64,000 bases of DNA, taken from NCBI RefSeq assembly GCF_008386585.1, contig NZ_VUOB01000064.1, positions 118,618 to 182,617 of the forward strand. The letters are read 5' to 3'. The notes beneath the pieces are model-generated. The model did not search any database. It worked only from the letters and a program-made list of their open reading frames with translations, and was not told the DNA's origin. Both the position numbers and the translations under genes were made by a program. Source of the stretch: Solihabitans fulvus (lineage in GTDB: Bacteria > Actinomycetota > Actinomycetes > Mycobacteriales > Pseudonocardiaceae). Within the stretch, counting starts at the first letter, position 1. Each line of letters starts with the position of its first letter. This document shows positions 26,377 to 35,411 of this stretch, piece after piece.

Positions 26377-27366
26377 ATGCATCGCGTGGTCGTACTCGCC
26401 CTCGAGGGCGTCATCCCGTTCGAACTGGGCATCCCGTCGCGGATCTTCCGGTCGGCGGCCGACCGGTCCGGCCGCTCCCTGTACGAGGTGATCACGTGCA
26501 GTCTGGACGGACGACCCGTCCGCACCACTGAGGACTTCAGCATCACCGTCGAGCGCGGCGCCGAGGCCCTGGCCACGGCGGACACCGTGGTCATTCCCGC
26601 CGCGCACACCGCCGGCCTCGACGACTTCGGCGCAGGCCGACTGCCCGACGGCCTCGCCGACGCGCTCACGCTCGTCCGGCCGGGCACCAGGATGGTGTCG
26701 ATCTGCACCGCCGCCTACATCCTCGCCGCGGCCGGTCTGCTCGACGGCCGGGCCGCGACCACCCACTGGCTCGAAGCGGCGCACTTCCAGCGCACGTTCC
26801 CGCGCGTGCGGGTCGACCCCGACGTGCTGTTCGTCGACGACGGCGACGTGCTCACCTCGGCGGGCGCGGCGGCCGGGGTGGACCTGTGCCTGCACATCGT
26901 GCGCCGCGACCACGGCAGCGAGATCGCCAACCAGGTGGCGCGCCACTGCGTGGTGCCGCCGTGGCGGGACGGCGGTCAGGCCCAGTTCATCGAGCAACCG
27001 GTGCCGGAGCCATCGATCGCGACGACCAGCCCGACCAGGGCGTGGGCCCTCGAACGGCTGGGCGAGCCGCTGTCGCTGGCGGAACTGGCCGCGCACGCCA
27101 GCACGAGCGTGCGCACGTTCACCCGCCGCTTCCGCGAGGAGGTCGGCGTCAGTCCGGGCAGCTGGCTGACCCAGCAGCGCGTCGAGCTTGCGCGTCGCCT
27201 GCTGGAGACCACCGACCTGCCCGTGGACGCGGTCGCCAGGCAGGCCGGGCTCGGCACTGCGACCTCGCTGCGGCAGCACCTGCACGCGGCCGTCGGCGTC
27301 TCCCCGATGGCCTACCGCCGCACGTTCCGCACCGACCGACCCGCCCTGTCGGCGCGGGCAGGTTGA
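26377..27366 (+). CDS. GlxA-family regulator (DJ-1/PfpI domain plus AraC HTH)
   Basis: A 329-residue regulator. Residues 1-180 form a DJ-1/PfpI-like sensor domain with the nucleophile-elbow Cys in MVSICTAAYILA and a following THW. Residues about 220-320 are an AraC-type double helix-turn-helix (ELAAHASTSVRTFTRRFREEVGVSPGSWL, then RQAGLGTATSLRQHLHAAVGVSPMAYRR). The ligand is unknown. The most likely targets are the divergent reductase and perhaps the isochorismatase-family gene just downstream. Confidence 0.88.
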   Translation: MHRVVVLALEGVIPFELGIPSRIFRSAADRSGRSLYEVITCSLDGRPVRTTEDFSITVERGAEALATADTVVIPAAHTAGLDDFGAGRLPDGLADALTLVRPGTRMVSICTAAYILAAAGLLDGRAATTHWLEAAHFQRTFPRVRVDPDVLFVDDGDVLTSAGAAAGVDLCLHIVRRDHGSEIANQVARHCVVPPWRDGGQAQFIEQPVPEPSIATTSPTRAWALERLGEPLSLAELAAHASTSVRTFTRRFREEVGVSPGSWLTQQRVELARRLLETTDLPVDAVARQAGLGTATSLRQHLHAAVGVSPMAYRRTFRTDRPALSARAG

Positions 27367-27404
27367 CCTGACATGCGTTCGAACAGGTGTGCTACCTTTC
27401 GATC

Positions 27405-27914
27405 ATGACCTCGGTGTTCCTGCTCGTCGATGCGCAACGAAACATGCTGCTGCCGCCCGAACCGGTGCCGGCCGCCGCGACCGTCGCCCCGGTGCTGGCC
27501 GACCTGCTCGGCCGGGCGCGCGAGGCCGGCGCGGTGATCGTGCACGTCCGCAACAACGGCTCCGAGGTCGACCCGGACGCCCCCGGCACGCCGGGCTGGC
27601 AGCTCGTGCACGAGGTGCGCGACGGCGAGCACCTGGTGGACAAGCACAAGCAGGACGCCTTCGCCGGCACACCGCTGGCCGAGCTGGTGCCAGCCTCCGC
27701 CGACGTCGTGGTGGCCGGCATGCAGAGCGAGTACTGCATCCGCGCCACCTCGCTGGCAGCCCTTGGCCGGGGCCACCGGGTGACGCTCGTCCGCGACGGG
27801 CACGCGACCTACGCCGACGGTGAGCCGGCGGAGGCGATCTCGGGCCGGGTCGAGGACGAGCTTCGCGCAGCCGGAGTGTCCGTGTTGGACAGTGCGGACA
27901 TCACCTTCGCCTAG
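27405..27914 (+). CDS. Isochorismatase-family cysteine hydrolase
   Basis: A 169-residue hydrolase of the isochorismatase/nicotinamidase fold. The triad appears as Asp in LLVDAQ, Lys in DKHKQDAF, and Cys in QSEYCIRAT. Small stand-alone members hydrolyse amides, carbamates or ureas. The ATG at 27405 is chosen; an in-frame GTG 18 bases earlier is possible. It follows the GlxA gene by 38 bp and may be cotranscribed. Confidence 0.85.
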   Translation: MTSVFLLVDAQRNMLLPPEPVPAAATVAPVLADLLGRAREAGAVIVHVRNNGSEVDPDAPGTPGWQLVHEVRDGEHLVDKHKQDAFAGTPLAELVPASADVVVAGMQSEYCIRATSLAALGRGHRVTLVRDGHATYADGEPAEAISGRVEDELRAAGVSVLDSADITFA

Positions 27915-27925
27915 CGCGCCAAGGC

Positions 27926-28969
27926 TCAGTAGGTGACGGTGATCGCGCGGGCCGGACCGTCGACGCGGACGAACCCGCCGTAGGGCATGACGACCTGCGG
28001 ATCGGTGTGCCCGAAGTCGACGTCGAAGGTGATCATCGTGTCGGGCGCGTACTCCTCGAACGCGCGGAGCACGGCGTCCCGCTGGTCCTCGCGGTAGGCG
28101 GCTCGCTGCCCGGGGCTGTTCCTGACATCGATCGAGGACGTCTTCGCGCGGCCGACGAGCGCGGCGGGGAACTGGCCAAGCAGCCCGCGCTCCCCCATGC
28201 TGCGCAGGATCCGGTAGACCTCGTCCGCGCTCGGCAGCTCCTCGGAGGTCTCCAGCAGCAGCACCCCGCCCGCGTAGGTGTCCGAGGGCTGGATGGCTCG
28301 GTCGGCCATCAGCATCCAGCTGAGCACCTCCAGGTTCCCGCCCCAGCTCCGCCCCTCGACGACGCGGTCGGCGTTGCGCCAGCTCCAGCCCTCGCACGCG
28401 TCCATGACCGGTTCCACCGCGAAGGTGGCCGGGTCCGACCAGTCGCGGTCGGTGTCGCCGTAGGACGTCACCTCGGTCAGCGCGAACTCGCCAGGGGTGA
28501 ACAGCGCGGCGTGCACCGACTCGGCCGTCACCGGGTGCATCGCGCCCGCTCGGCCGAACTGCACCATGACCGCGCCGCCGTGGAAGCCGACGATGCCGAG
28601 ATTCCACAGGTACGCCAACAGATTCGTGTTGTCGCTGAAGCCGAAGAACGGCTTTGGGTTGGCGCGCAACAACTCCGCGTCCAGGTGCGGCAGCACGGTG
28701 AGTTGGTCGTCGCCGCCGATGCTGGACAGCACGGCGGTGATGGTCGGATCGGCGAACGCGGCGTGCAGGTCGGCCGCTCGCGCGGCCGCCGAGACACCCA
28801 TCTTCCGCGTGGTCGGGTACTCCACCGGGACCAGGCCGAAGTCCTCGGTGAGGCGGCGCAGCCCCAGCTCGAAGGGCAGCGGGAGCAGGCCGGGCAGCCC
28901 GGAGGACGGCGACAGCACCGCGACCCGGTCACCGGGCCGCGGCTTGTCCGGATAGATCAGCTCAACCAT
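27926..28969 (-). CDS. S66-family serine peptidase (LD-carboxypeptidase/MccF-like)
   Basis: A 347-residue S66 hydrolase. The catalytic Ser sits in GFSDNTN, with Glu in the LLLETSEE region and His in FGHTDPQ. Length and the SDNTN motif fit the MccF-like branch better than murein LD-carboxypeptidases. MccF proteins hydrolyse peptidyl or aminoacyl nucleotides and give immunity to microcin C-type compounds. No signal peptide is seen, so it acts in the cytoplasm. It could be a housekeeping peptidase or a detoxifier. Confidence 0.84.
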   Translation of the reverse strand: MVELIYPDKPRPGDRVAVLSPSSGLPGLLPLPFELGLRRLTEDFGLVPVEYPTTRKMGVSAAARAADLHAAFADPTITAVLSSIGGDDQLTVLPHLDAELLRANPKPFFGFSDNTNLLAYLWNLGIVGFHGGAVMVQFGRAGAMHPVTAESVHAALFTPGEFALTEVTSYGDTDRDWSDPATFAVEPVMDACEGWSWRNADRVVEGRSWGGNLEVLSWMLMADRAIQPSDTYAGGVLLLETSEELPSADEVYRILRSMGERGLLGQFPAALVGRAKTSSIDVRNSPGQRAAYREDQRDAVLRAFEEYAPDTMITFDVDFGHTDPQVVMPYGGFVRVDGPARAITVTY

Positions 28970-29072
28970 GCCTCGAACCTAGTACGGTGTCCGCCGAACG
29001 ACCCAACCAGCGGGCACGGCGCGCCGGCATCGACCGCCGCGCTCCCGGCCACTCCCGGCCACGCCCGGCCGA

Positions 29073-29903
29073 TCAGCCCCGGTCGGCCCAGGCCAGGGCG
29101 TCCGCCAGCTCCGGGTATCCGCGGATCTCGACGACGAGCCCGTCCACGACCCGGAACACCTGGTACCGCAACGCTTCCTGACCACCGGCCACGATCCGCA
29201 CCTTGCACACGACCGCGCCCGACCTGGTCTCGGTCTCGTCGACCCACACCCGCAGCCCGTTGGCCCGCGCGGTTCCGTACCAGCGCAGGACGTCGCCCCG
29301 GCTGTGGCAGGTGTCGGCGGTGTCCTCCTCGCCGCCCCAGCGCACGTTCTCGTGCAGCAGCGGGCCGAGCAGCTCGGGGTCGCCGGACTCGACGGCCGCC
29401 GCCAACGACGCGGCCGGCCCGTCGACCAGCTGCCCGTCGACCGGCTGCCCGAACACGTGCGGATTCGCGGCGCGGACCTGGTCGGCGAACTCGTCGAGCC
29501 GCACCACCTCGACACCCGCCGCCGCCAACTGTTCCGCGCCGTCGCAGTCCACGAACACCAGCGGTTCCCGCAGCGCGAACACCACCCGGCCGACACCGGC
29601 CGCGAGGATCAGCTGGGTGCAGGAGCGCGGGCGGGACTTCCGCACACTGCACGGTTCCAGCGAGCTGTAGACGGTCGCGCCGGGCAGCCGGTCGTCGGCC
29701 GGATCGAGTTTGACCAACGCCGATTCCTCCGCGTGCACGTGCTCGTCGGTCTCCCGCGAGTAGCCGGTGGCCAGCTCGACACCGGCCGCGTCGACGATCA
29801 CCGCGCCGACCGCGAAGGCCGTGGCGGACGGCGGGCAGTGCGCGGCCAGGTCGACGGCCCGCTGGAGCCAGCGCCGATCCCGTGCCGCCTGGGTCTCCGT
29901 CAT
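29073..29903 (-). CDS. RibD-type deaminase domain fused to a SnoaL-like domain
   Basis: A 276-residue two-domain protein. Residues 1-150 are a cytidine-deaminase-fold domain like the N-terminal half of RibD: His57 and Glu59 in HAEES, with Cys85 and Cys95 (EPCS...RSC) binding zinc. Residues about 160-276 form an NTF2/SnoaL-like domain (AAAVESGDPELLGPLLHENVRWGG to GYPELADALAW). The reductase half of RibD is encoded by the upstream gene, which overlaps it by four bases. The pair would deaminate and then reduce a pyrimidine-type intermediate; the added SnoaL domain is unusual. Confidence 0.8.
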   Translation of the reverse strand: MTETQAARDRRWLQRAVDLAAHCPPSATAFAVGAVIVDAAGVELATGYSRETDEHVHAEESALVKLDPADDRLPGATVYSSLEPCSVRKSRPRSCTQLILAAGVGRVVFALREPLVFVDCDGAEQLAAAGVEVVRLDEFADQVRAANPHVFGQPVDGQLVDGPAASLAAAVESGDPELLGPLLHENVRWGGEEDTADTCHSRGDVLRWYGTARANGLRVWVDETETRSGAVVCKVRIVAGGQEALRYQVFRVVDGLVVEIRGYPELADALAWADRG

Positions 29904-30625
29904 CGCCTGCGCTCCTCAGGTCGGGCATCGCGTCCCGGATCCAGATCCGCAGCGGTCAGCAGATACCGCAGCAGCACGACATCCCCGATCGGCCGCGCCT
30001 CGGCGAGCGTCATCCGCCGGTCCGCCGTCCACGGGAAGGCGCCGTCGCCGACGAACCTCGGGGCGCGGCCGTCGCCGACGAAGAACGGCGCCACGACCAG
30101 GTGCAGCTCGTCGACCGCGTCGGCGGTGAGGAACTGGGTGTGCATGTCGGTACCGCCCTCGACCAGTAGCCTGCGCACGCCGCGCGCGGCGAGATCGGCG
30201 AGGACACCGGGCACGGCAGGCCGGTCGCCGGTGTCGACGACCGTGGCCGCGTCGCGCAGGCGCGTGGCCAGCGCCGCCGCGACGGAGGTCGGCGCGTAGA
30301 CGAGCCGCTCTGCCGGCCCCTCGGTGAAGAACCTGGCCGCCGGGTCGAGGTCGCCGCTGGCGGTCAGCGTGACCTTGGTCGGGTTCGCCGGTTCGCCGCG
30401 CGCGACGCGGGCCGCCCGGCGATGGGGGTCACGGACCTGGAGCCTTGGGTCGTCGCGCCGGATGGTCGCGCCGCCGACGAGGATCGCGTCGCAGCTCGCG
30501 CGTACCTTGTCGACGCGATCGAAGTCGGCGTCGTCGGACAGCAGCAGGCGCTTGTCGGTCGCGTCGTCGATGTAGCCGTCGGCGGTCATCGCGCAGCTGA
30601 GCAGCACGTACGGCCGGTCACCCAT
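29900..30625 (-). CDS. RibD C-terminal-type pyrimidine reductase
   Basis: A 241-residue NADPH-dependent reductase of the RibD/DHFR-like family. It begins PYVLLSCAMTADGYID, has DAILVGGATIRRDDPRL, and RRLLVEGGTDMHTQFL, all typical of 5-amino-6-(5-phosphoribosylamino)uracil reductases. Its stop overlaps the start of the deaminase-SnoaL gene (ATGA), so the two are coupled and reproduce RibD in split, reversed order. It may serve riboflavin synthesis or a related pteridine/deazapurine pathway; no other rib gene is nearby. Confidence 0.85.
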   Translation of the reverse strand: MGDRPYVLLSCAMTADGYIDDATDKRLLLSDDADFDRVDKVRASCDAILVGGATIRRDDPRLQVRDPHRRAARVARGEPANPTKVTLTASGDLDPAARFFTEGPAERLVYAPTSVAAALATRLRDAATVVDTGDRPAVPGVLADLAARGVRRLLVEGGTDMHTQFLTADAVDELHLVVAPFFVGDGRAPRFVGDGAFPWTADRRMTLAEARPIGDVVLLRYLLTAADLDPGRDARPEERRR

Positions 30626-30801
30626 GACAGCACCCTAGCGCGGAACGGGTGCCGACCCCGGACCACGCGGCCGGGTCCACACTCCCGGGTCGCAGTGGGC
30701 GCGGGCCAGGACGGACTCGATGCGGCAAACCCGGCCGCACGGCGAATTCTCCGCAAACCGGACCCTCGACCGAGGTGCCGAGGGTGCCCATACTTGGCGG
30801 C

Positions 30802-32181
30802 ATGGCGCCGAAGTGGCTCATGTCGCTGGCCGTCCTGACGCTCGCCGTCGCCGCGCTCGACGGCGCGGCGACCGCCTCAGCCGCGCACCACCCGCGAGCC
30901 GCGCGAATTGTCGCGGGCCCGGGTCATCCCGCACCGGTGTTCGCCGTCGACTGGCCGACCTACCACCGGGACAACACCCGGCACGGCACCGCCCCGGGAC
31001 TGCCCCGCGTCGGCGCCCTGTCGGTGGCCTGGCGTGCGCCCCTGGACGGCGCGGTCTACGGGCAGCCGCTGGTGATCGGCGGCCGGGTGATCGCCGCGAC
31101 CGAGCACGACACCGTGTACGCGCTGTCGGTCGCCAGCGGCACGGTGCAGTGGTCGACCAACCTCGGCAGTCCGGTGCCGTTGTCGAGCCTCCCGTGCGGC
31201 AACATCGACCCGCTCGGGATCACCGGGACACCCGTGTACGACCCGGACACCGGCCGCGTGTTCGTCGTCGCGGAGACCAACGGCGGCAACCACGACCTGG
31301 TGGGTGTCAACGTGACGACCGGCGCGGTCGAGGTGCGGGTGCCGGTGGAGCCGCCGATGGGCGATCCCCTTGCACACCAACAACGCGGCGCGCTCACACT
31401 GCTCGGCGGCCGCGTCTACGTGCCCTACGGCGGCCTGTTGGGCGACTGCGGCAGCTACATCGGCTCGGTGGTGTCGGTGCGGACCGACGGCTCGGGTCCG
31501 GTGCAGAGCTACGCGGTGCCGACCACTCGCGAGGGCGGCATCTGGGCGCCGGCCGGCGGTGTCGTCGACCAGGACAGGCTGCTGTTCGCGGTCGGCAACG
31601 GCGAGTCAAGCACCGCCTTCGACGGCAGCGACTCGGTGCTGGCCCTGTCCCCCGAACTCGGCAGAGTCGACTTCTTCGCGCCGTCGACCTGGGCCGACGA
31701 CAACGCGCGCGACCTCGACCTCGGCTCGGCCAGCCCCACTCTCGTCGGCCCCTACGTCCTCACCGCCGGCAAGCGCGGCACGGGTTACGTGCTGCGGCAC
31801 GACAGCCTCGGCGGCGTCGGAGGAGAGGTGGCCCAGGCGTCGATGTGCCGGTCCTTCGGCGGCAGCGCCGTCGACGACGACGGCACCGTGTACCTGCCGT
31901 GCACCGACGGCACCAGGGCCATCGCCGTCGACGCGGCCGGCAGCCCCACCGTCCGCTGGCACGCGGCGGTCGCCGCGCGGGGATCGCCCGCGGTCGGCGG
32001 CGGGGCCGTCTGGGTTGTGGACTACGACGCCGGCACCCTGTACGCCCTGGACCCGGCGAGTGGCCAGGTGCTGGCGCAGGTGGCCGTCGGGACGGCGCCG
32101 CACTTCGCCTCGCCGACGCTGGCTCGACAACGCGCGTTCGTCGGCACCATGGCGGGCGTCACCGCCGTGAACGGTGCCTGA
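30802..32181 (+). CDS. Secreted PQQ-like beta-propeller protein
   Basis: A 459-residue exported protein. The signal peptide covers about residues 1-28 (LMSLAVLTLAVAALDGAATASA). The rest consists of repeated propeller blades with the WxxxT-type pattern, for example VYALSVASGTVQWS, LVGVNVTTGAVEV and LYALDPASGQVLAQV. No heme or catalytic residues of PQQ dehydrogenases are evident, so it is probably a binding or scaffold protein. The ATG at 30802 starts the signal; the frame continues upstream without coding character. Confidence 0.8.
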   Translation: MAPKWLMSLAVLTLAVAALDGAATASAAHHPRAARIVAGPGHPAPVFAVDWPTYHRDNTRHGTAPGLPRVGALSVAWRAPLDGAVYGQPLVIGGRVIAATEHDTVYALSVASGTVQWSTNLGSPVPLSSLPCGNIDPLGITGTPVYDPDTGRVFVVAETNGGNHDLVGVNVTTGAVEVRVPVEPPMGDPLAHQQRGALTLLGGRVYVPYGGLLGDCGSYIGSVVSVRTDGSGPVQSYAVPTTREGGIWAPAGGVVDQDRLLFAVGNGESSTAFDGSDSVLALSPELGRVDFFAPSTWADDNARDLDLGSASPTLVGPYVLTAGKRGTGYVLRHDSLGGVGGEVAQASMCRSFGGSAVDDDGTVYLPCTDGTRAIAVDAAGSPTVRWHAAVAARGSPAVGGGAVWVVDYDAGTLYALDPASGQVLAQVAVGTAPHFASPTLARQRAFVGTMAGVTAVNGA

Positions 32182-32220
32182 GCCGCGACGCGTTCCGCCT
32201 GCCCTGGCTGAGGCCACTGG

Positions 32221-33006
32221 CTACAGGAGCCGGGTCAGGGCGTCGGCCGAGGCGCTGCCAGGCTCCGGCTGATAGACGATGATCACCTGGCCCCCGGCTC
32301 CGGCGATGGCGAGGGTCTGGCGGCGTAGGGTCAGCGGGCCGACGTCGGGATGGTCGAACCGCTTGGTCTCGTCGCGGGACGGCCGCACGTCGTATCGGCC
32401 CCACAACGCGCTGAACTCGTCGTGGGGCTGCAGGTCGGCCACGAGTGCGGCAGTCCGTGGGTCGCGCGGATCGGCTGTCACTCGCAGGGCCGCGACCGTC
32501 TGTTCGGCGATGTCCGGCCAGTCCGGAAACAGCCTGCGGGTGGCGGGGTCGAGGAACATGTCGCGGACCAGGTTGCGACCGGGGTGGTACATCGGGGCGA
32601 GCGCCATGGCCGCTTTGTTGGCCATCAGCACATCGAAACAGCGGTCGCGGACGTACGCCGGAGTGCCGCCCCACGAATCGAGCAACTGCCGCACCTCGAC
32701 GCGGGCCTCACCGGGCTCGTGCGGCTCGGCCGGCGGGGCCGCGACGGCGCGCAGGTGGGCCGCGGCGTCCGGGTCGAGGCGCAACGCTGTCGCCAACGCG
32801 GCCACGACCTGTGTGGACGGGTTCCGGTCGACGCCTTGCTCCAGCCTTGTCAGGTACTGGACGGAGACGCCGGCCAGCCGCGCGAGTTCGTCGCGGCGCA
32901 GTCCGGCCACTCGGCGCCGACCGTAGGCCGCGAGCCCCACCTCACCGGGCCGCACGCGGGCCCTGCGCGCCTGGAGGAACTCGCCGAGTGGGTTGTCGTG
33001 TGTCAT
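32221..33006 (-). CDS. XRE-family regulator with MmyB-like ligand domain
   Basis: A 261-residue regulator of the same architecture as the one at 3342-4133. The helix-turn-helix is in AYGRRRVAGLRRDELARLAGVSVQYLTRLEQGVDRNPS, and the C-terminal MmyB-like domain includes RCFDVLMANKAAMALAPMY and RPSRDETKRFDHPDVGPLTL. The gene diverges from an SDR across a short gap, and this pairing (MmyB-like regulator plus SDR) is common in Streptomyces. The SDR is the likely target. Confidence 0.87.
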   Translation of the reverse strand: MTHDNPLGEFLQARRARVRPGEVGLAAYGRRRVAGLRRDELARLAGVSVQYLTRLEQGVDRNPSTQVVAALATALRLDPDAAAHLRAVAAPPAEPHEPGEARVEVRQLLDSWGGTPAYVRDRCFDVLMANKAAMALAPMYHPGRNLVRDMFLDPATRRLFPDWPDIAEQTVAALRVTADPRDPRTAALVADLQPHDEFSALWGRYDVRPSRDETKRFDHPDVGPLTLRRQTLAIAGAGGQVIIVYQPEPGSASADALTRLL

Positions 33007-33072
33007 CGCCTGTCGAGGGTATCCCTGTCAGGGGGCTCGCTGGCGGTTCACCGCAGCGGCATGGTCGAGGCC

Positions 33073-33879
33073 ATGAAGACATGGTTCATCACCGGGGCGT
33101 CGCGCGGTTTCGGACGCACGTGGACAGTGGCGGCGCTCAAACGCGGTGATCGGGTCGCCGCGACGGCACGCCGGCCCGAAACGCTCCAGGAACTGACCGA
33201 GACCTACGGCGACCGCCTCCTGCCGATCGCGCTCGACGTGACCGACCGCGCCGCGGTCTTCGCCGCGGTGGACCGCGCCGCGCACGCCTTCGACGGCCTG
33301 GACGTGGTGGTCAACAACGCTGGCTACGGCCTGTTCGGCATGATCGAGGAGACGACCGAGGAGCAGGCCAGGGCCCAGATCGACACCAACCTGTTCGGCC
33401 CGCTGTGGGTGACTCAGGCCGCCCTGCCGATCATGCGGACGCAGGGGCGGGGGCACCTCGTCCAGGTGTCCAGTATCGGCGGCATCGCCGCCTTCCCGAC
33501 ACTGGGCGTCTACAACGCCTCCAAGTGGGCACTCGAGGGGATGAGCGAGGCACTGTCCCAGGAGGTCGGCCCGTTCGGTGTCAAGGTGACGATCGTCGAG
33601 CCAGGGCCCTACGGCACCGACTGGGCCGGGGTGTCCGCGGCGCACACCGACCCGATCGCGGCCTACGAGCCGATCCGGCAGGCCCGCCGCGCCGGCGCCA
33701 CCGCCCGCGCACCGCGCGACCCGTCGGTGACCGCGGACGTCCTCCTCAGCCTGGTCGATCTGCCGGAACCGCCGCTGCGGCTGTTCCTCGGCAGCTACCC
33801 GTACCCGGTCGCCGAGAGGGTCTACCAGCAGCGGCTCGCCACCTGGCAACAATGGCGCGAGTTGGCCGAGTCAGCATGA
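33073..33879 (+). CDS. Short-chain dehydrogenase/reductase
   Basis: A 268-residue classical SDR. Motifs are TGASRGFGRT, NNAG, Ser in VSSIGG and YNASK. Arg after the second strand (TARRPE) suggests NADP(H). It is most like the SDR group that sits beside MmyB-like regulators. ATG 33073 (MKTWFITGAS) is the conventional start; an in-frame ATG at 33061 would add four residues. It is probably controlled by the divergent XRE regulator. Substrate unknown. Confidence 0.86.
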   Translation: MKTWFITGASRGFGRTWTVAALKRGDRVAATARRPETLQELTETYGDRLLPIALDVTDRAAVFAAVDRAAHAFDGLDVVVNNAGYGLFGMIEETTEEQARAQIDTNLFGPLWVTQAALPIMRTQGRGHLVQVSSIGGIAAFPTLGVYNASKWALEGMSEALSQEVGPFGVKVTIVEPGPYGTDWAGVSAAHTDPIAAYEPIRQARRAGATARAPRDPSVTADVLLSLVDLPEPPLRLFLGSYPYPVAERVYQQRLATWQQWRELAESA

Positions 33880-34011
33880 CCCACCCGGCCGCCCGGCGGT
33901 CGGCGCGCTCATCCGCGACCACACTGCCAGCGCCGGTCGAGTACTCGTCTCCGGCGAGGAACAGCGCACGGCCCCGGGGAGCGCGCCGTCGCGCGGCAGT
34001 GAATCGGCCGG

Positions 34012-35310
34012 TCAGGACGCGGGGTGGTTCTCGTCCCAGCTCGGCCGCCCGGCCCGCACCGTGCCGACATGGTGGGAACGGTCGACCAGGTGCGCGATGT
34101 CCGCGTAGGGGTCGGCATCGAGCAACAGCGCGTCGGCGACGGATCCGACGGTGATCGTCCCCGGTGTCGTCGTCTGCTGACCGATCTTCTCGGCCGAATG
34201 CCGGGTACCGGCCGCCAGGACCGCGGGCAGCGGCAGGCCCGCCTTTGCCAGCAACTGCAGTTCTCGCAGCAGGGCGGCGGGCCGCGAGGGCATCAACATG
34301 GCCACGTCGCTCCCCGCGGTGATCTTCACTCCCGCATCGTGCATCAGTGCCAGCGTGCGCATCGCATAGTCGAAACGGACGCGGGCGTCCTGCGCGGAAT
34401 GCCGAGGGAACTCGCGCCCGTAGATCGGGCGGCTGGTGATCTGCGGGATGTCCTCGGGCGTGGCGAAGCCGTCATCGACCAGCGTCTGCAGGTAGCCGGC
34501 CTCGCCGTTGCGCGCGATCTGTTCCCAGGTGACCAGGGTGGGACAGTAGTAGGTGTTCGTCTCCGTCAGCAGTGCGGCGATGTCGCGGGCCTCCGCAGTG
34601 CTGCGGGGATCCTGCGGCCGGAAGGCGTGTTCGATGCCATCCGCGCCGGAGGCCACCGCCTCCTCCAGATCGATGCGCTCGTGGACATGCACGAGCACCT
34701 TCCTGCCCTTCTCGTGCGCGGCCGCGACGATGGCCTTGAGGGCGTCGAGGGGCAGCTTGTCCGGAGCGCCGGGCTCGCCGTCGTAGATGCACTTGATGAA
34801 GTCGACCTGATCGGCCAGCTCCAGTGCCCGCCGATAGGCGGTGTCGGCATTGTCGGTCTGGTAGGCGATGGAGGCGCGCTCCGGATCGTCCAGGACCGGC
34901 CAGCCGTTGATTCCGGTGAACACCGGCCCGGCGAAGAACAACCCGGCGGCGGTGTCGGTGGCCCTGCTGCGGTAGTCGCGGGCGGCGAGCTCGGTCTCCA
35001 ATGGTCCGCCGAGGTCGACGACGCTGGTCACTCCACCGCTGAGGAACTCGGTGAGCAGTTCGGAGATGTACTTCGCGCGCTCGTTCTCGGGCTTGAAGGA
35101 GGCGAGTCCGCCCAGGTGGGTGTGGCTCTCCCACAGGCCCGGCACCAGGTAGCCACCCCGCGCATCGAACACGAAGGCGCCACTGGCCGCCGGCCGCGCA
35201 TCGGCCGCCGTCCGGATGGCGCTGAACCGCCCGTCGGTCACCACCACTTCCGCATCGGCGATCGGGGCGGCCCGCTGCCCGTCGATGACGGTCACGTTGC
35301 GAATGATCAC
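34012..35310 (-). CDS. Amidohydrolase-family protein (imidazolonepropionase-like)
   Basis: A 432-residue metal-dependent hydrolase. It has the HxH metal pair in ESHTHLGG, a Lys in FIKCIYDG, His in VLVHVHE and Asp in ITAGSDVAM. These match the amidohydrolase group that includes imidazolonepropionases and prolidases. I start it at GTG 35310, which has GGGAG upstream and begins directly with VIIRNVTVIDG; the open frame runs further up through the operators, which is unlikely to be coding. It is divergent from, and probably repressed by, the MarR regulator. Confidence 0.85.
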   Translation of the reverse strand: MIIRNVTVIDGQRAAPIADAEVVVTDGRFSAIRTAADARPAASGAFVFDARGGYLVPGLWESHTHLGGLASFKPENERAKYISELLTEFLSGGVTSVVDLGGPLETELAARDYRSRATDTAAGLFFAGPVFTGINGWPVLDDPERASIAYQTDNADTAYRRALELADQVDFIKCIYDGEPGAPDKLPLDALKAIVAAAHEKGRKVLVHVHERIDLEEAVASGADGIEHAFRPQDPRSTAEARDIAALLTETNTYYCPTLVTWEQIARNGEAGYLQTLVDDGFATPEDIPQITSRPIYGREFPRHSAQDARVRFDYAMRTLALMHDAGVKITAGSDVAMLMPSRPAALLRELQLLAKAGLPLPAVLAAGTRHSAEKIGQQTTTPGTITVGSVADALLLDADPYADIAHLVDRSHHVGTVRAGRPSWDENHPAS

Positions 35311-35338
35311 GTGTGTCTCCCTGTCCGATGACCACATT

Positions 35339-35401
35339 GCATAGGCTCCTATGCATCCGAATGTATAGGAGCCTATGCAACAGGTCAATAGGACCCTATA
35401 C
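35339..35401. promoter_or_regulatory. Three MarR-type palindromic operators
   Basis: Three 16-bp palindromes share ATAGG-N2-CCTAT: GCATAGGCTCCTATGC at 35339-35354 (perfect), a one-mismatch copy at 35363-35378, and a third at 35386-35401. They fill the gap between the amidohydrolase and the MarR gene, implying repression of both and autoregulation. Confidence 0.85.
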
Positions 35402-35411
35402 ACTTGGCGGT

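Noticed and set aside
27375..27400. LexA/SOS-box-like CGAAC sequence before the isochorismatase-family gene
   Set aside because: Only one half matches CGAAC-N4-GTTCG; the other half is GTGCT, and no SOS function is suggested by the gene.
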